Below, in pieces: positions 1-6,626 of a stretch of DNA of 38,860 bases (the stretch's first letter is position 1; each line of letters opens with the position of its first letter). A program made the translations under genes and the position numbers. The DNA comes from Candidatus Spechtbacteria bacterium SB0662_bin_43. Lineage in GTDB: Bacteria > Patescibacteriota > Minisyncoccia > Spechtbacterales > 2-12-FULL-38-22. The notes beneath the pieces were generated by a model. It made no database searches and was not told where the DNA came from. It was given only the letters and a program-made list of their open reading frames with translations. The stretch covers positions 1 to 38,860 of the forward strand of contig VXOY01000032.1 of the NCBI GenBank assembly GCA_009839835.1, in the 5' to 3' direction.

Positions 1-74
1 ATACCATATGTTTCATGTATTTTTTTACAAGATTCGAGGTCGTTTATTAATTTTATAATATCTTGTCTATTCAC
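1..74 (-). CDS. Partial hypothetical gene cut by left edge
   Basis: An open frame runs leftward off the window from a GTG at 74, directly preceded in frame by a TAA stop. The visible peptide begins VNRQDIIKLINDLESCKKIH. It lies 29 bases after the stop of the previous leftward gene, so it would be the fourth gene of that operon. Nothing is recognisable in 24 residues. The start is a guess because no ATG is available; the frame itself is uninterrupted to the edge. Confidence 0.4.
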   Translation of the reverse strand, partial: MNRQDIIKLINDLESCKKIHETYG

Positions 75-103
75 AACAAATTAAATTAATTATAGCAACT
101 ATT

Positions 104-625
104 TTATTTTCCATTTTGCTCTGGCAATCTCTCTACAATCTGCTTGCCCATGATAGATAACTGCATATTCTCTTTACTATTCTTACTTTTTGTTTTTATA
201 TATTCAATGTATCCATACTGAGGATTACTACGTGTTGCCTTTATGGCACTGTCTAAGTAAGTAGTGTTTTTAATTGTAGTATCACCTGGATAATCACGAA
301 CATATTGTATAATCTCCTTTTTTGTGATGTGACTATTACCTAACTTTTCTGTATGATAATAAACATCACAAGCAATCCTCTGGTATATGTTTTTGGGGTG
401 CTTCTTTTTTATAAATTCTTTATGTACATCCGTATCATCATTAACTACATTCACTCCACCCATAGCATTATTACTTGATAATTTGCTCTGATTTTGCCCA
501 GAATTTAATAAATGCCCCAACACAACCCCAAATGCTGATTCATAAAAGTCAATATTAACCTCGCTATTATTTACTATTTCTTCTGTCTCTTTTATTTTTT
601 CTATGATGTATTCATTTTCGCTCAT
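104..625 (-). CDS. Hypothetical protein, possible winged-helix fold (operon gene 3)
   Basis: This 173-residue protein is not recognised. Residues 1-60 are polar with a short hydrophobic patch (FGVVLGHLLNSG). Residues about 80-170 resemble the C-terminal part of the neighbouring 142-residue protein: a helix beginning IYQRIACDVYYH, a segment with TKKEIIQYV, a helix around YLDSAIKA, then a beta-like YGYIEYIKT and LSIMGKQIVERL. That order (helices, then a two-strand wing, then a final helix after LTxxG or LSxxG) suits a winged helix. The gene follows its upstream neighbour by 11 bases and is clearly in the same leftward operon. It is AT-rich. Function is unknown; DNA binding is only inferred. Confidence 0.7.
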   Translation of the reverse strand: MSENEYIIEKIKETEEIVNNSEVNIDFYESAFGVVLGHLLNSGQNQSKLSSNNAMGGVNVVNDDTDVHKEFIKKKHPKNIYQRIACDVYYHTEKLGNSHITKKEIIQYVRDYPGDTTIKNTTYLDSAIKATRSNPQYGYIEYIKTKSKNSKENMQLSIMGKQIVERLPEQNGK

Positions 626-636
626 ACTAAAATTTA

Positions 637-1065
637 TTATTGATTTGTAACTTCATTGCTCATTTGATTCACAACCTCATTACCAGATTGCGTAAGCTCA
701 TACCTCCTTTTCTTTGTACCAGATTCTTTATTATCAGAAAGCATTATCCATCCCTTGTTGACACACTGACTTATTGCATCGCTTATATTAACTGGAATTT
801 TTATCTTGCTATTTTTTACTCCAGAAAGTATATTTTTAACATCCTCGCTTTCAAAATTTTTCATATCTTTTTTATAATGCGACAAATAAACCACAGAACA
901 TACCACTGTTTCATTCGTAGTTTTAGGCTTTCGCTCCAATAAAAACTCTACTATACTTTGTTTTTTAGTAAATTTATTCATACTTTTCTTTGATAGAACA
1001 TCTTCCAATGCCTCAACTCTATCACGCAACTGATTAAATTCCTTTCTTGTAATACTATTACTCAT
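637..1065 (-). CDS. Hypothetical protein with coiled-coil start and winged-helix-like end (operon gene 2)
   Basis: This 142-residue protein opens with a heptad-like stretch (FNQLRDRVEALEDVL), suggesting a short coiled coil. It continues with a helical segment (VVCSVVYLSHYKKD) and a C-terminal region ending GWIMLSDNKESGTKKRRYEL followed by TQSG, the pattern of a wing plus last helix in winged-helix proteins. Its start codon overlaps the stop of the upstream gene (start 1065, stop 1062), so the two are translationally coupled. The spacing of predicted helices resembles the proteins on either side, so the three may be diverged paralogues. No family name can be assigned. Confidence 0.72.
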   Translation of the reverse strand: MSNSITRKEFNQLRDRVEALEDVLSKKSMNKFTKKQSIVEFLLERKPKTTNETVVCSVVYLSHYKKDMKNFESEDVKNILSGVKNSKIKIPVNISDAISQCVNKGWIMLSDNKESGTKKRRYELTQSGNEVVNQMSNEVTNQ

Positions 1066-1493
1066 ACTTCGCTTTTGTTATTAATTTTAGTTATAAAATC
1101 CATCACAACACGCACTCTATATTTGGGGATGTGATACAAAACTTCCCGATTATTTTTCCCAACTCTCTCTATAGCATTTTTCATCCTGAGATCCTTCACA
1201 ACTCCATCTGCTTCATTTTTAGAGATACCTATCTTTTTTTGCAATGACTTAGAAGATGAATATATCAACTCTTCTTTACCAACTCCACTAAAAACAAGAA
1301 CACATTGACCTAAGAGGAAATACAGTACCTTCAATTTCGCGCTTTTATGTAATAGCAGATCTGAGGACAGAACAACCTCATTAGTATCTTTAACTATAGA
1401 TACCTTGCTTCGCAAAAATGGAACTATAACATCAATCATATTCTCTGGTTTCTCTACATAAAGATCGTTTATTGTGAATCTCTGGTTCATCAT
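1062..1493 (-). CDS. Hypothetical protein, winged-helix-like (operon gene 1)
   Basis: I place the start at the first ATG of the pair encoding MMNQRF (1493), not at 1535 as in the ORF track. The track's longer N-terminus reads through a promoter. A promoter with TTGGCT, a 17-base spacer and TATACT ends 8 bases before this ATG. The resulting protein is about 143 residues. Residues 55-130 show AKLKVLYFLLGQ, then a helix-turn-helix-like LQKKIGISKNEADGVVKDL, then the wing-like EVLYHIPKYRV. This is a plausible DNA-binding fold but not a recognised family. It is the first gene of a leftward operon of at least four genes. Confidence 0.7.
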   Translation of the reverse strand: MMNQRFTINDLYVEKPENMIDVIVPFLRSKVSIVKDTNEVVLSSDLLLHKSAKLKVLYFLLGQCVLVFSGVGKEELIYSSSKSLQKKIGISKNEADGVVKDLRMKNAIERVGKNNREVLYHIPKYRVRVVMDFITKINNKSEV

Positions 1494-1501
1494 ACACCTT
1501 A

Positions 1502-1530
1502 AGTATAACAAAGAAAAAATAAATAGCCAA
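1502..1530 (-). promoter_or_regulatory. Promoter for the left-edge operon
   Basis: Read on the minus strand: TTGGCT (1530-1525), a 17-base spacer, then TATACT (1507-1502) with a TG one base before it (extended -10). The -10 box ends 8 bases before the ATG at 1493, so transcription should begin at or within a base or two of the start codon. The AAGGTG that looks like a Shine-Dalgarno site lies at the start point and may not be in the RNA. Confidence 0.6.
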
Positions 1531-1884
1531 CTCATTTAACGTCTCGTTGCGATAATATATCGCATACATCAAAATAATGTCTAAAAATAAGGGGAAAAAG
1601 CAGTTATTGTCTATAACAGTATCATTATAATGAATAGCAGTTAGACGTCAATCTGTTGATAAATATAACCTACTATTACAAGCATCGCCTCTATATACAC
1701 ATAAATACTCATTGTCAAGACTATTTTCTGTGTATAATAATGGCTCTATATAGATAATCAACAATAGAATATTGAAAAACAGATAAGAAATAAGGTATTT
1801 GATAACGCTGCTCTACACAAAATAAAATAGTATTATTTCAAAATAGCTATATTCTTTTATTTTACCCCTAAAATCAGAGTTTAA

Positions 1885-1912
1885 ACCATTTTGTTGAGTT
1901 CAACAAAATGGT
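1885..1912. repeat. 28-bp palindrome, 13-bp arms
   Basis: ACCATTTTGTTGA, the two bases GT, then the exact reverse complement of the first arm. It is isolated in intergenic DNA between the end of the nucleotidyltransferase gene and the left-edge operon. It could be a protein-binding operator or an RNA hairpin; it lacks a T-tract on either side, so a simple terminator is less likely. Confidence 0.6.
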
Positions 1913-1980
1913 CACTTGAAAAAAGCCGGAGCATATCTTTCCACAATAATATACCCTACCACCATTATTGTGGTGTATAT

Positions 1981-2004
1981 CGTATAAAAACACTCTTTTA
2001 TACG
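1981..2004 (-). terminator. Hairpin downstream of the nucleotidyltransferase gene
   Basis: CGTATAAAA, a 6-base loop, then TTTTATACG: perfect 9-bp arms starting 35 bases past the stop codon at 2039 on the minus strand. The stem is AU-rich and no clean U-run follows it, so the terminator role is only probable. Confidence 0.35.
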
Positions 2005-2038
2005 CACATCGCGGTTCTCTGTGTTATCTGTCAACATC

Positions 2039-2497
2039 CTATGCTTCGTATGCATCTTTATGTTGTTGGTATTTTTTTACCAATCCACTGCTGGATTGAA
2101 CTTTGCCGCCGTGCCCTACATTAAAAACAGGTTGTATGCCCAACGACTTACACACAACTGCCTCGGGTATATTACCGTGTTTTCTATCTCCTCCGTTCGC
2201 AAAAATATGGGGTTGTATCTTCTGCAATTCAGCTGCAACGCTCAAGTCTGTTGTGCCTTTTGTATGGAACGAAAGAATAACCTCATCAACACAATCTAAC
2301 GCGTGTAGTATCTCTTCGCGTTCTTTTTCAGGCATAAACACAAATCCTTTTTTTGCGCGCAGCCAGTGGTCATTATTCAAAATAACGATGTGCTTTGACC
2401 CCAGTTGTTTTGCTTCTTGGAACATCCGAATGTGCCCTATGTGCAGAGGGTCAAATCCTCCAGATGTTACAACAATAAGGTTCTTTTCTTGTGCCAT
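2039..2497 (-). CDS. Cytidylyltransferase-like nucleotidyltransferase (RfaE-C / TagD type)
   Basis: This 152-residue protein has the signature of the nucleotidylyltransferase superfamily: GGFDPLHIGHIRMFQEAK near residues 13-30, with the HxGH motif that binds the nucleotide phosphates. SSSGLVKK near the C-terminus corresponds to the second conserved phosphate-binding block. The length fits the small single-domain members that join CTP or ATP to a sugar or polyol phosphate (ADP-heptose synthase C-domain, glycerol-3-phosphate cytidylyltransferase). The exact substrate cannot be told from sequence. It begins one base before the upstream NTPase gene ends, so the two are co-transcribed leftward. 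A role in supplying activated precursors for surface polymers is inferred from the adjacent glycosyltransferase. Confidence 0.8.
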   Translation of the reverse strand: MAQEKNLIVVTSGGFDPLHIGHIRMFQEAKQLGSKHIVILNNDHWLRAKKGFVFMPEKEREEILHALDCVDEVILSFHTKGTTDLSVAAELQKIQPHIFANGGDRKHGNIPEAVVCKSLGIQPVFNVGHGGKVQSSSGLVKKYQQHKDAYEA

Positions 2498-2498
2498 A

Positions 2499-3026
2499 CT
2501 ACGACAGATGATGTTCTTTATACGCCATTGCCATAATCAATCCATATTTTGTGTACTCTTTTCGTGTCATCCTTCCTCCTGTGAACAAGCCAACAAAACC
2601 ATCTGCGTGCCCTATGTTTTCCTCGCTTGTCAAACCACTCACCTTGCACGCACGGCTCAAATCAATATCGCCCTCAAGCGCAGTATCAACGAGCCGCTTT
2701 GGCAACGCAATGGCAGGCGAAAACCCTGTATAGAGACGGTCGCCATCGTACACCGAAACAACCGACACATCCATATACCCTACCTGCGGAACCTGCATCA
2801 ACCCCGATTCAATGCCAACGCTCAATACGCACTCGGAAAAACTGTTCTTTGCCCTGTTGTGTGATCCTTGTATTGTTTCGTCCAATGAGAGGGGCTGGTC
2901 AGAAACACCAGACTCCACAGAAACACCAACAACTTCTGCATCTTTATACTCATCGTACAACTGCAACCCTTCCTGTATTGCCTGAACCTTTGTATTATTT
3001 TTTGACCCAACGCAAACTTTTATCAT
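2499..3026 (-). CDS. DUF84 / YjjX-like inosine/xanthosine triphosphatase
   Basis: The family starts with the KVCVGSKNNTKVQAIQEGL motif, a nucleotide-binding SxNxxK turn. I therefore start the gene at the ATG encoding MIKVCVG (3026), giving 175 residues, the usual size. The longer ORF in the track (to 3245) would run across a divergent promoter and the neighbouring plus-strand gene. Other family blocks are SVESGVSDQP, ETIQGSHNRAKNS, VGIESGL and the C-terminal GLFTGGRMTRKEYTKYGL. Members hydrolyse ITP/XTP and clean the nucleotide pool. The gene overlaps none of its neighbours and is followed at once by the nucleotidyltransferase gene. Confidence 0.8.
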   Translation of the reverse strand: MIKVCVGSKNNTKVQAIQEGLQLYDEYKDAEVVGVSVESGVSDQPLSLDETIQGSHNRAKNSFSECVLSVGIESGLMQVPQVGYMDVSVVSVYDGDRLYTGFSPAIALPKRLVDTALEGDIDLSRACKVSGLTSEENIGHADGFVGLFTGGRMTRKEYTKYGLIMAMAYKEHHLS

Positions 3027-3035
3027 AGTTATCAC

Positions 3036-3065
3036 AGTGTAGCACACAATGCATAGAACGCTCAA
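3036..3065 (-). promoter_or_regulatory. Promoter of the YjjX-like gene
   Basis: On the minus strand: TTGAGC (3065-3060), an 18-base spacer, TACACT (3041-3036) with an upstream TG. The -10 box ends 9 bases before the ATG at 3026, so the message should be leaderless or nearly so. This also supports the shortened start. Confidence 0.55.
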
Positions 3066-3078
3066 CAACGGCTCTGTG

Positions 3079-3107
3079 TTGCAAAGAGCATACCCAACCA
3101 TTACAAT
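3079..3107 (+). promoter_or_regulatory. Promoter of the carbonic-anhydrase-like gene
   Basis: TTGCAA (3079-3084), 17 bases, TACAAT (3102-3107). The box ends 8 bases before the ATG at 3116, again placing the transcription start at the start codon. It is divergent from the promoter of the YjjX-like gene, with about 13 bases between the two -35 boxes. Confidence 0.6.
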
Positions 3108-3115
3108 ACCCGTAT

Positions 3116-3640
3116 ATGCAACAAGATACACCAAACACTGCAACGACAACCGTAGGAATTTTCTCTGTGCCACACGAACGAATGCAAACGCACACATCCA
3201 GTGCGTTTGTTGTGTCGTGTATTGACCCTCGGTTTGCAGACGCAATATGGGAGTTTATGAAGAAACAGCATCCGTATCATTTTGACGCTCCTGTCAACAC
3301 GCCAGGAGGAGCGAAAGCGCTTGCAGAAGATACAGTAAAAAGACAAGAGATATACAACGATCTAACAGTGGCTATCGCCCTCCACTCTGTAGAGTATCTG
3401 TATGTCTTTGTTCACAGTCAGTGCGGAGGATACAATATACCAGACAGGTCTCAAGAACAACAGCAGCAAATAGCAGACCTGTACCAAGTACGCAATAGCA
3501 TCAAAACACATCCGCAAGACCAGGTTCGCAACCTGACAGTGCGCGCATTTATCGCAGATGGACACGACGATTCAATCCAGCAAACAAACGCATCCAAGAC
3601 CAGACAGTGGGACAACATCCTTATCAAACAGGTGTACTAA
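3116..3640 (+). CDS. Small beta-carbonic-anhydrase-like protein
   Basis: This 174-residue protein carries the zinc-site pattern of beta-carbonic anhydrases: VVSCIDPRF at residues 32-40 (Cys ligand and the Asp-Arg pair) and FVHSQCGGY around residue 100 (His and second Cys ligand, HxxC). VNTPGGAKALAED corresponds to the RNAGG-like loop. Typical enzymes have about 200-230 residues, so this is a compact form, and the active-site surroundings are unusual. It may hydrate CO2 or be a family member with another role. The start is chosen from a promoter 8 bases upstream. It is divergent from the NTPase gene and followed by an elaborate inverted repeat. Confidence 0.6.
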   Translation: MQQDTPNTATTTVGIFSVPHERMQTHTSSAFVVSCIDPRFADAIWEFMKKQHPYHFDAPVNTPGGAKALAEDTVKRQEIYNDLTVAIALHSVEYLYVFVHSQCGGYNIPDRSQEQQQQIADLYQVRNSIKTHPQDQVRNLTVRAFIADGHDDSIQQTNASKTRQWDNILIKQVY

Positions 3641-3768
3641 ATCCTGTTTTTTCTTGTACAAAAAAGAGGTACGTATCCCCAAAAACAAGTGAAAAGAGTA
3701 TGACTTGTCGTACAATAACGTGGCGCAAGGGATACTCACCAAAAGAGGTTGTTTGAAAAAACAGGATT
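3640..3768 (+). repeat. Nested inverted repeat between CA-like and glycosyltransferase genes
   Basis: Three nested perfect stems can be read: AATCCTGTTTTTTC (3640-3653) with its complement at 3755-3768; GTATCCC (3673-3679) with 3729-3735; ACAAGT (3685-3690) with 3703-3708. The first arm begins at the stop codon of the upstream gene, and the last arm overlaps the -35 box of the glycosyltransferase promoter. The layout suggests a folded RNA at the 3' end of the upstream message, serving as a terminator or a small structured RNA. Confidence 0.6.
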
Positions 3769-3781
3769 GATACAGTATAGT
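3753..3781 (+). promoter_or_regulatory. Promoter of the glycosyltransferase gene
   Basis: TTGAAA (3753-3758), 17 bases, TATAGT (3776-3781). The -10 box ends exactly 8 bases before the ATG at 3790, predicting a leaderless mRNA. The -35 box is embedded in the right arm of the nested inverted repeat, so folding or protein binding there could affect initiation. Confidence 0.7.
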
Positions 3782-3789
3782 AGTGTATT

Positions 3790-4632
3790 ATGGATGTTTC
3801 TATTATTGTGAATCACTATCGGCTGTCCAGTGTGCTTGAGCTATCGCTTACGTATCTTTTGAAGTGGCAGAAAGAGTACGAGATGCGCAATGGAGAAGGA
3901 AGTACAGAGATTATTGTTGTTGATTCTGGGACAACACGCAAGACACGAGAGATGGTGAGTACTGGATTTCCATCTATTGTTTTTTTGTCGCACGAGCACA
4001 ATATCGGTTTTGGAAAATCGGTGAACGCTGGGCTCAAACGCGCGCAGGGATCGTTCATTTTTATACTGAACGCAGATTGCATTGTTCCGTATCCAAAAGA
4101 AATTGATGTGCTGTTGGACTACTTGAAACAGCAACGACATGTTGGTTTAGTAGGACCCCAGTTATTGAATTTTGATAACACGCATCAGCACTCAGCGTTT
4201 CGTTTCTATACCCCTCTTACTATCTTGGCGCGCAGAACGCCGTTTGGAAGAACGACAAAAGGAGTACGAGCAATTGAGAGATTCATTATGGCGCGGAGCG
4301 CGAGAAGGTCAAATGAGGGCACAAATGTAGATTGGTTGATGGGGTCTGCGCTCCTCACAAAAAAGAAGTATGTAGAGAAAGTCGGCTTGTTTGACGAACA
4401 GTTTTTTATGTATATGGAAGATGTTGATTGGTGTCGCAGATTTTGGGAGGCTGGGTTGCGGGTTATGTACTGCCCTGCCTCTAAAATCTACCATTTTCAT
4501 GGCAAGGCGAGCAGAAACAAAAACCCATTGGCATTTTTATTCAATAAGTACACGCGCATCCACCTTATGAGCGCGTATAAGTATTTCAAAAAGTACGGTA
4601 CAAAAGCACCATCCTATACGATGAAGTATTAA
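3790..4632 (+). CDS. Family 2 glycosyltransferase
   Basis: This 280-residue protein opens with the GT-A fold start DVSIIVNHYRLSSVLELSL and has IIVVDSGTT (nucleotide-sugar binding), HEHNIGFGKSVNAGLKRAQG and FILNADCIVP, the DXD-like metal site in its NxD form. Further on are VDWLMGSALLTKK and the acceptor-side motif FFMYMEDVDWCRRFWEAG with its ED pair. This is the rhamnosyltransferase-like (WcaE/RfbF) branch. No membrane segment is evident, so it should act at the inner face of the membrane on lipid-linked or polysaccharide acceptors. The donor sugar cannot be inferred. It is transcribed alone from its own promoter and meets the leftward small membrane protein gene tail to tail. Confidence 0.88.
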   Translation: MDVSIIVNHYRLSSVLELSLTYLLKWQKEYEMRNGEGSTEIIVVDSGTTRKTREMVSTGFPSIVFLSHEHNIGFGKSVNAGLKRAQGSFIFILNADCIVPYPKEIDVLLDYLKQQRHVGLVGPQLLNFDNTHQHSAFRFYTPLTILARRTPFGRTTKGVRAIERFIMARSARRSNEGTNVDWLMGSALLTKKKYVEKVGLFDEQFFMYMEDVDWCRRFWEAGLRVMYCPASKIYHFHGKASRNKNPLAFLFNKYTRIHLMSAYKYFKKYGTKAPSYTMKY

Positions 4633-4659
4633 TTTCAACAAACCAACCTTCTTTGTGAA

Positions 4660-4687
4660 TATGAAAAAGGATTATACTTTTTTCATA
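4660..4687. terminator. Bidirectional hairpin terminator, GGATT family
   Basis: TATGAAAAA, a 10-base loop containing GGATTATACT, then TTTTTCATA. It lies between convergent genes (ends at 4632 and 4724), and A- and T-runs flank it on both strands. It therefore suits termination in both directions. Its loop shares the GGATTNTACTTTTTT motif with inverted repeats at 6473, 9057 and 24307. Confidence 0.6.
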
Positions 4688-4723
4688 CAAACATCAAAAG
4701 GCAAGAGTTTCTGTGCTAATCTC

Positions 4724-4936
4724 TTATGCAAACACCTGAACAAAAAGAAAGGTGAATAAAGCAATGAGCCCGACAAAAACAAGAAACCCAATCACAAGAT
4801 AGGGCAGTGCTTTTTTCAGGGCTATTTTGATAATCCGTTCGCGTATCATATTCCTTTGTTGAAAGACAACTTTGAAGGCTGCTATCACGATACGCAGCCA
4901 CGAAGTATCTTTTTTCTTATATGAATCGTCTGTCAT
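4724..4936 (-). CDS. Small single-pass membrane protein
   Basis: This 70-residue protein has a polar, basic N-terminus (MTDDSYKKKDTSWLR), an amphipathic middle rich in Arg and Lys, and one strong hydrophobic segment at residues 46-68 (LPYLVIGFLVFVGLIALFTF). It starts 5 bases after the metG stop, so it is the last gene of the metG transcription unit. It is not recognised. Topology by the positive-inside rule would put the N-terminal part in the cytoplasm. The 61-residue ORF in another frame (4716-4901) is a shadow. Confidence 0.65.
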   Translation of the reverse strand: MTDDSYKKKDTSWLRIVIAAFKVVFQQRNMIRERIIKIALKKALPYLVIGFLVFVGLIALFTFLFVQVFA

Positions 4937-4941
4937 AAAAA

Positions 4942-6432
4942 CTATGGAAGGTGCTGGAAGAGCGGTTCTCCTTTTTGTAGAGTGAACGATTGCGGCTCAG
5001 ATTCAACACTCACTCCGCATCGTCTCATCATCTCTTCTGCGCTATCAGGAATAATGGGCAACAACAACCACGCAATTGAGTAAAGGAGGTACGTCATATC
5101 TATCATCTCTTTTTGAAACCGCTCTCTATCTTGGGTGGGCAACTCCCACAAACGAATGTCGTTGATCCTCTTATCGCCCCACCGCATCAGAGAACGAACA
5201 GACGCTATAGCTTCGTTGATGGAAAACTGCTCCATAGAACGATGGTAGATCTGCGTGTGTTCTGCAACAACAGTGCGGCACTGTTTGGTTGGCATATTAT
5301 CAAACGCGCCCTTGTAATGCTGCTCTCCTAAGGACGAGATGCGCGAGGTAAAATTGCCAAACCCAAACGCCAAATCTGCATTACATCGCGTTTCTAACTT
5401 TTCATACGAAAAGTCGCCGTCTTGGGTGCTGGATATTTCAGCGAGCAAAAAATAACGGACTGGATCCGCGCCGTATTTCTCAACCAGTGCTAATGGATCA
5501 ACAACATTTCCCAACGATTTTGACATCTTCACCCCATCAACGCTCACAAAGCCATGGGCAACAATACATTTTGGAAGCGGTATATTGGCACTCAAGAGCA
5601 TCCCGATCCATATAGCTGAATGAAATCGCAAGATGTCTTTTCCAATAATATGGACATCAGCAGGCCAGTACTGCTGAAACTGATCGCTATTGTGCTCGTA
5701 CCCAAGCACAGAGATGTAGTTCGTGAGCGCGTCTGCCCATACATACATTGTTTGCGTGTCGTCGTCTGGAACAGGAATGCCCCACTGTAAGTCCTTTCTG
5801 GGACGGGAAAACGACACATCTTCTAACCCCTGACTGAGCAACGAAAGCACCTCGTTCTTTCGCTCTGTTGGGTAAATCATCAACTCATTGCTCTCAATCG
5901 CTTGCTGTATTGCGTCTGTGTACGATGAGAGGCGAAAAAAATAGTTTTCCTCCTCTACGACATCGGGTTTTGCGTTGTGCAGCTCGCATACACCATTGCT
6001 ATTCAAATCTTTACTTGTGACAAATGCCTCGTGTCCAACGCAATACAACCCTTGGTATTGCTTTTTATACATATCACCGTTTTCAAGTAATACGTTCCAC
6101 AGCTTCACAACACTCCCCCAATGCGCCTTTTTATCACTCGTCCGAACAAAAGCAGAGTATGAAACATTGAGCATATCAGCCATTGCACGAAAAACAGATG
6201 TGTTGCTGTCAACAAATTCTTGAACCGCGCTCCCTGCTTGTTCTGCTGCTCGCACGATCTTTGCTCCGTGCTCGTCAACGCCTGTTGCAAAAAATACATC
6301 CTTCCCTAAGAGCCGCTGGTAGCGCGCAAGTGCATCGGCTTGTACTTTTTCTAATGCGTGTCCGATGTGCGGTTTGCCGTTCACATAATCAATAGCAGTC
6401 GTAATATAGTACGATGATGGAAATGACCTCAT
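4942..6432 (-). CDS. metG: Methionyl-tRNA synthetase
   Basis: Charges tRNA-Met in the cytoplasm. The class I motifs are clear: PHIGH at residues 21-25 and KMSKS at 302-306 in VKMSKSLGNVVDP. The connective-peptide zinc site appears as CVGH (131-134) and CELH (149-152), a CxxH...CxxH arrangement, whereas the one-zinc MetRS type usually shows CxxC...CxxH. At 496 residues it ends after the anticodon-binding helices and lacks the C-terminal EMAP/Trbp111-like dimerisation domain found in the long enzymes. The following gene for a small membrane protein is in the same unit. Identification is secure; the zinc-ligand reading is mine. Confidence 0.96.
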   Translation of the reverse strand: MRSFPSSYYITTAIDYVNGKPHIGHALEKVQADALARYQRLLGKDVFFATGVDEHGAKIVRAAEQAGSAVQEFVDSNTSVFRAMADMLNVSYSAFVRTSDKKAHWGSVVKLWNVLLENGDMYKKQYQGLYCVGHEAFVTSKDLNSNGVCELHNAKPDVVEEENYFFRLSSYTDAIQQAIESNELMIYPTERKNEVLSLLSQGLEDVSFSRPRKDLQWGIPVPDDDTQTMYVWADALTNYISVLGYEHNSDQFQQYWPADVHIIGKDILRFHSAIWIGMLLSANIPLPKCIVAHGFVSVDGVKMSKSLGNVVDPLALVEKYGADPVRYFLLAEISSTQDGDFSYEKLETRCNADLAFGFGNFTSRISSLGEQHYKGAFDNMPTKQCRTVVAEHTQIYHRSMEQFSINEAIASVRSLMRWGDKRINDIRLWELPTQDRERFQKEMIDMTYLLYSIAWLLLPIIPDSAEEMMRRCGVSVESEPQSFTLQKGEPLFQHLP

Positions 6433-6472
6433 GGTATTAGTAACCTTGCGATAAAATTCTTTATATTCTTAC

Positions 6473-6570
6473 AGAGAAAGGATTCTACTTTTTTGTGCAT
6501 AAATACTACTACGCAAAATGAGTATATATTGATAGATGACCTTGGCACAAAAAAGTAGAATCCTTTCTCT
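6473..6570. repeat. Long inverted repeat, 26-bp perfect arms (GGATT family)
   Basis: The left arm at 6473-6498 reads AGAGAAAGGATTCTACTTTT and continues TTGTGC; the right arm at 6545-6570 is its exact reverse complement; the spacer is 46 bases. It lies between the stop of the AI-2E family gene (6627) and the start of metG (6432), both leftward, so it probably ends the upstream transcript. The arms match those of the repeat at 24307-24406 and single copies near 4665 and 9057. Total length of 98 bp is close to the 100 bp of the 24307 copy. Confidence 0.8.
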
Positions 6571-6626
6571 TCCAATGGTCTTGACAAAAAAGATGTCCTG
6601 TCTTCTTAAATATACACGAGTTTGTT

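Larger units (their letters stand above)
1536..2038. other. Gene-free AT-rich stretch with two hairpins
   Basis: No credible gene is visible in these 500 bases; the two plus-strand ORFs from 1891 and 2021 are shadows of the minus-strand gene starting at 2497. The stretch holds a near-perfect palindrome at 1885-1912 and a hairpin at 1981-2004, listed separately. No tRNA fold was seen. Confidence 0.6.

Noticed and set aside
2103-2864. 253-residue plus-strand ORF
   Set aside because: It is antisense to two well-supported minus-strand genes and has no family features.
3027-3245. Longer version of the YjjX-like gene starting at 3245
   Set aside because: It overlaps a divergent promoter pair and the start of the CA-like gene; the family motif begins at the ATG at 3026.
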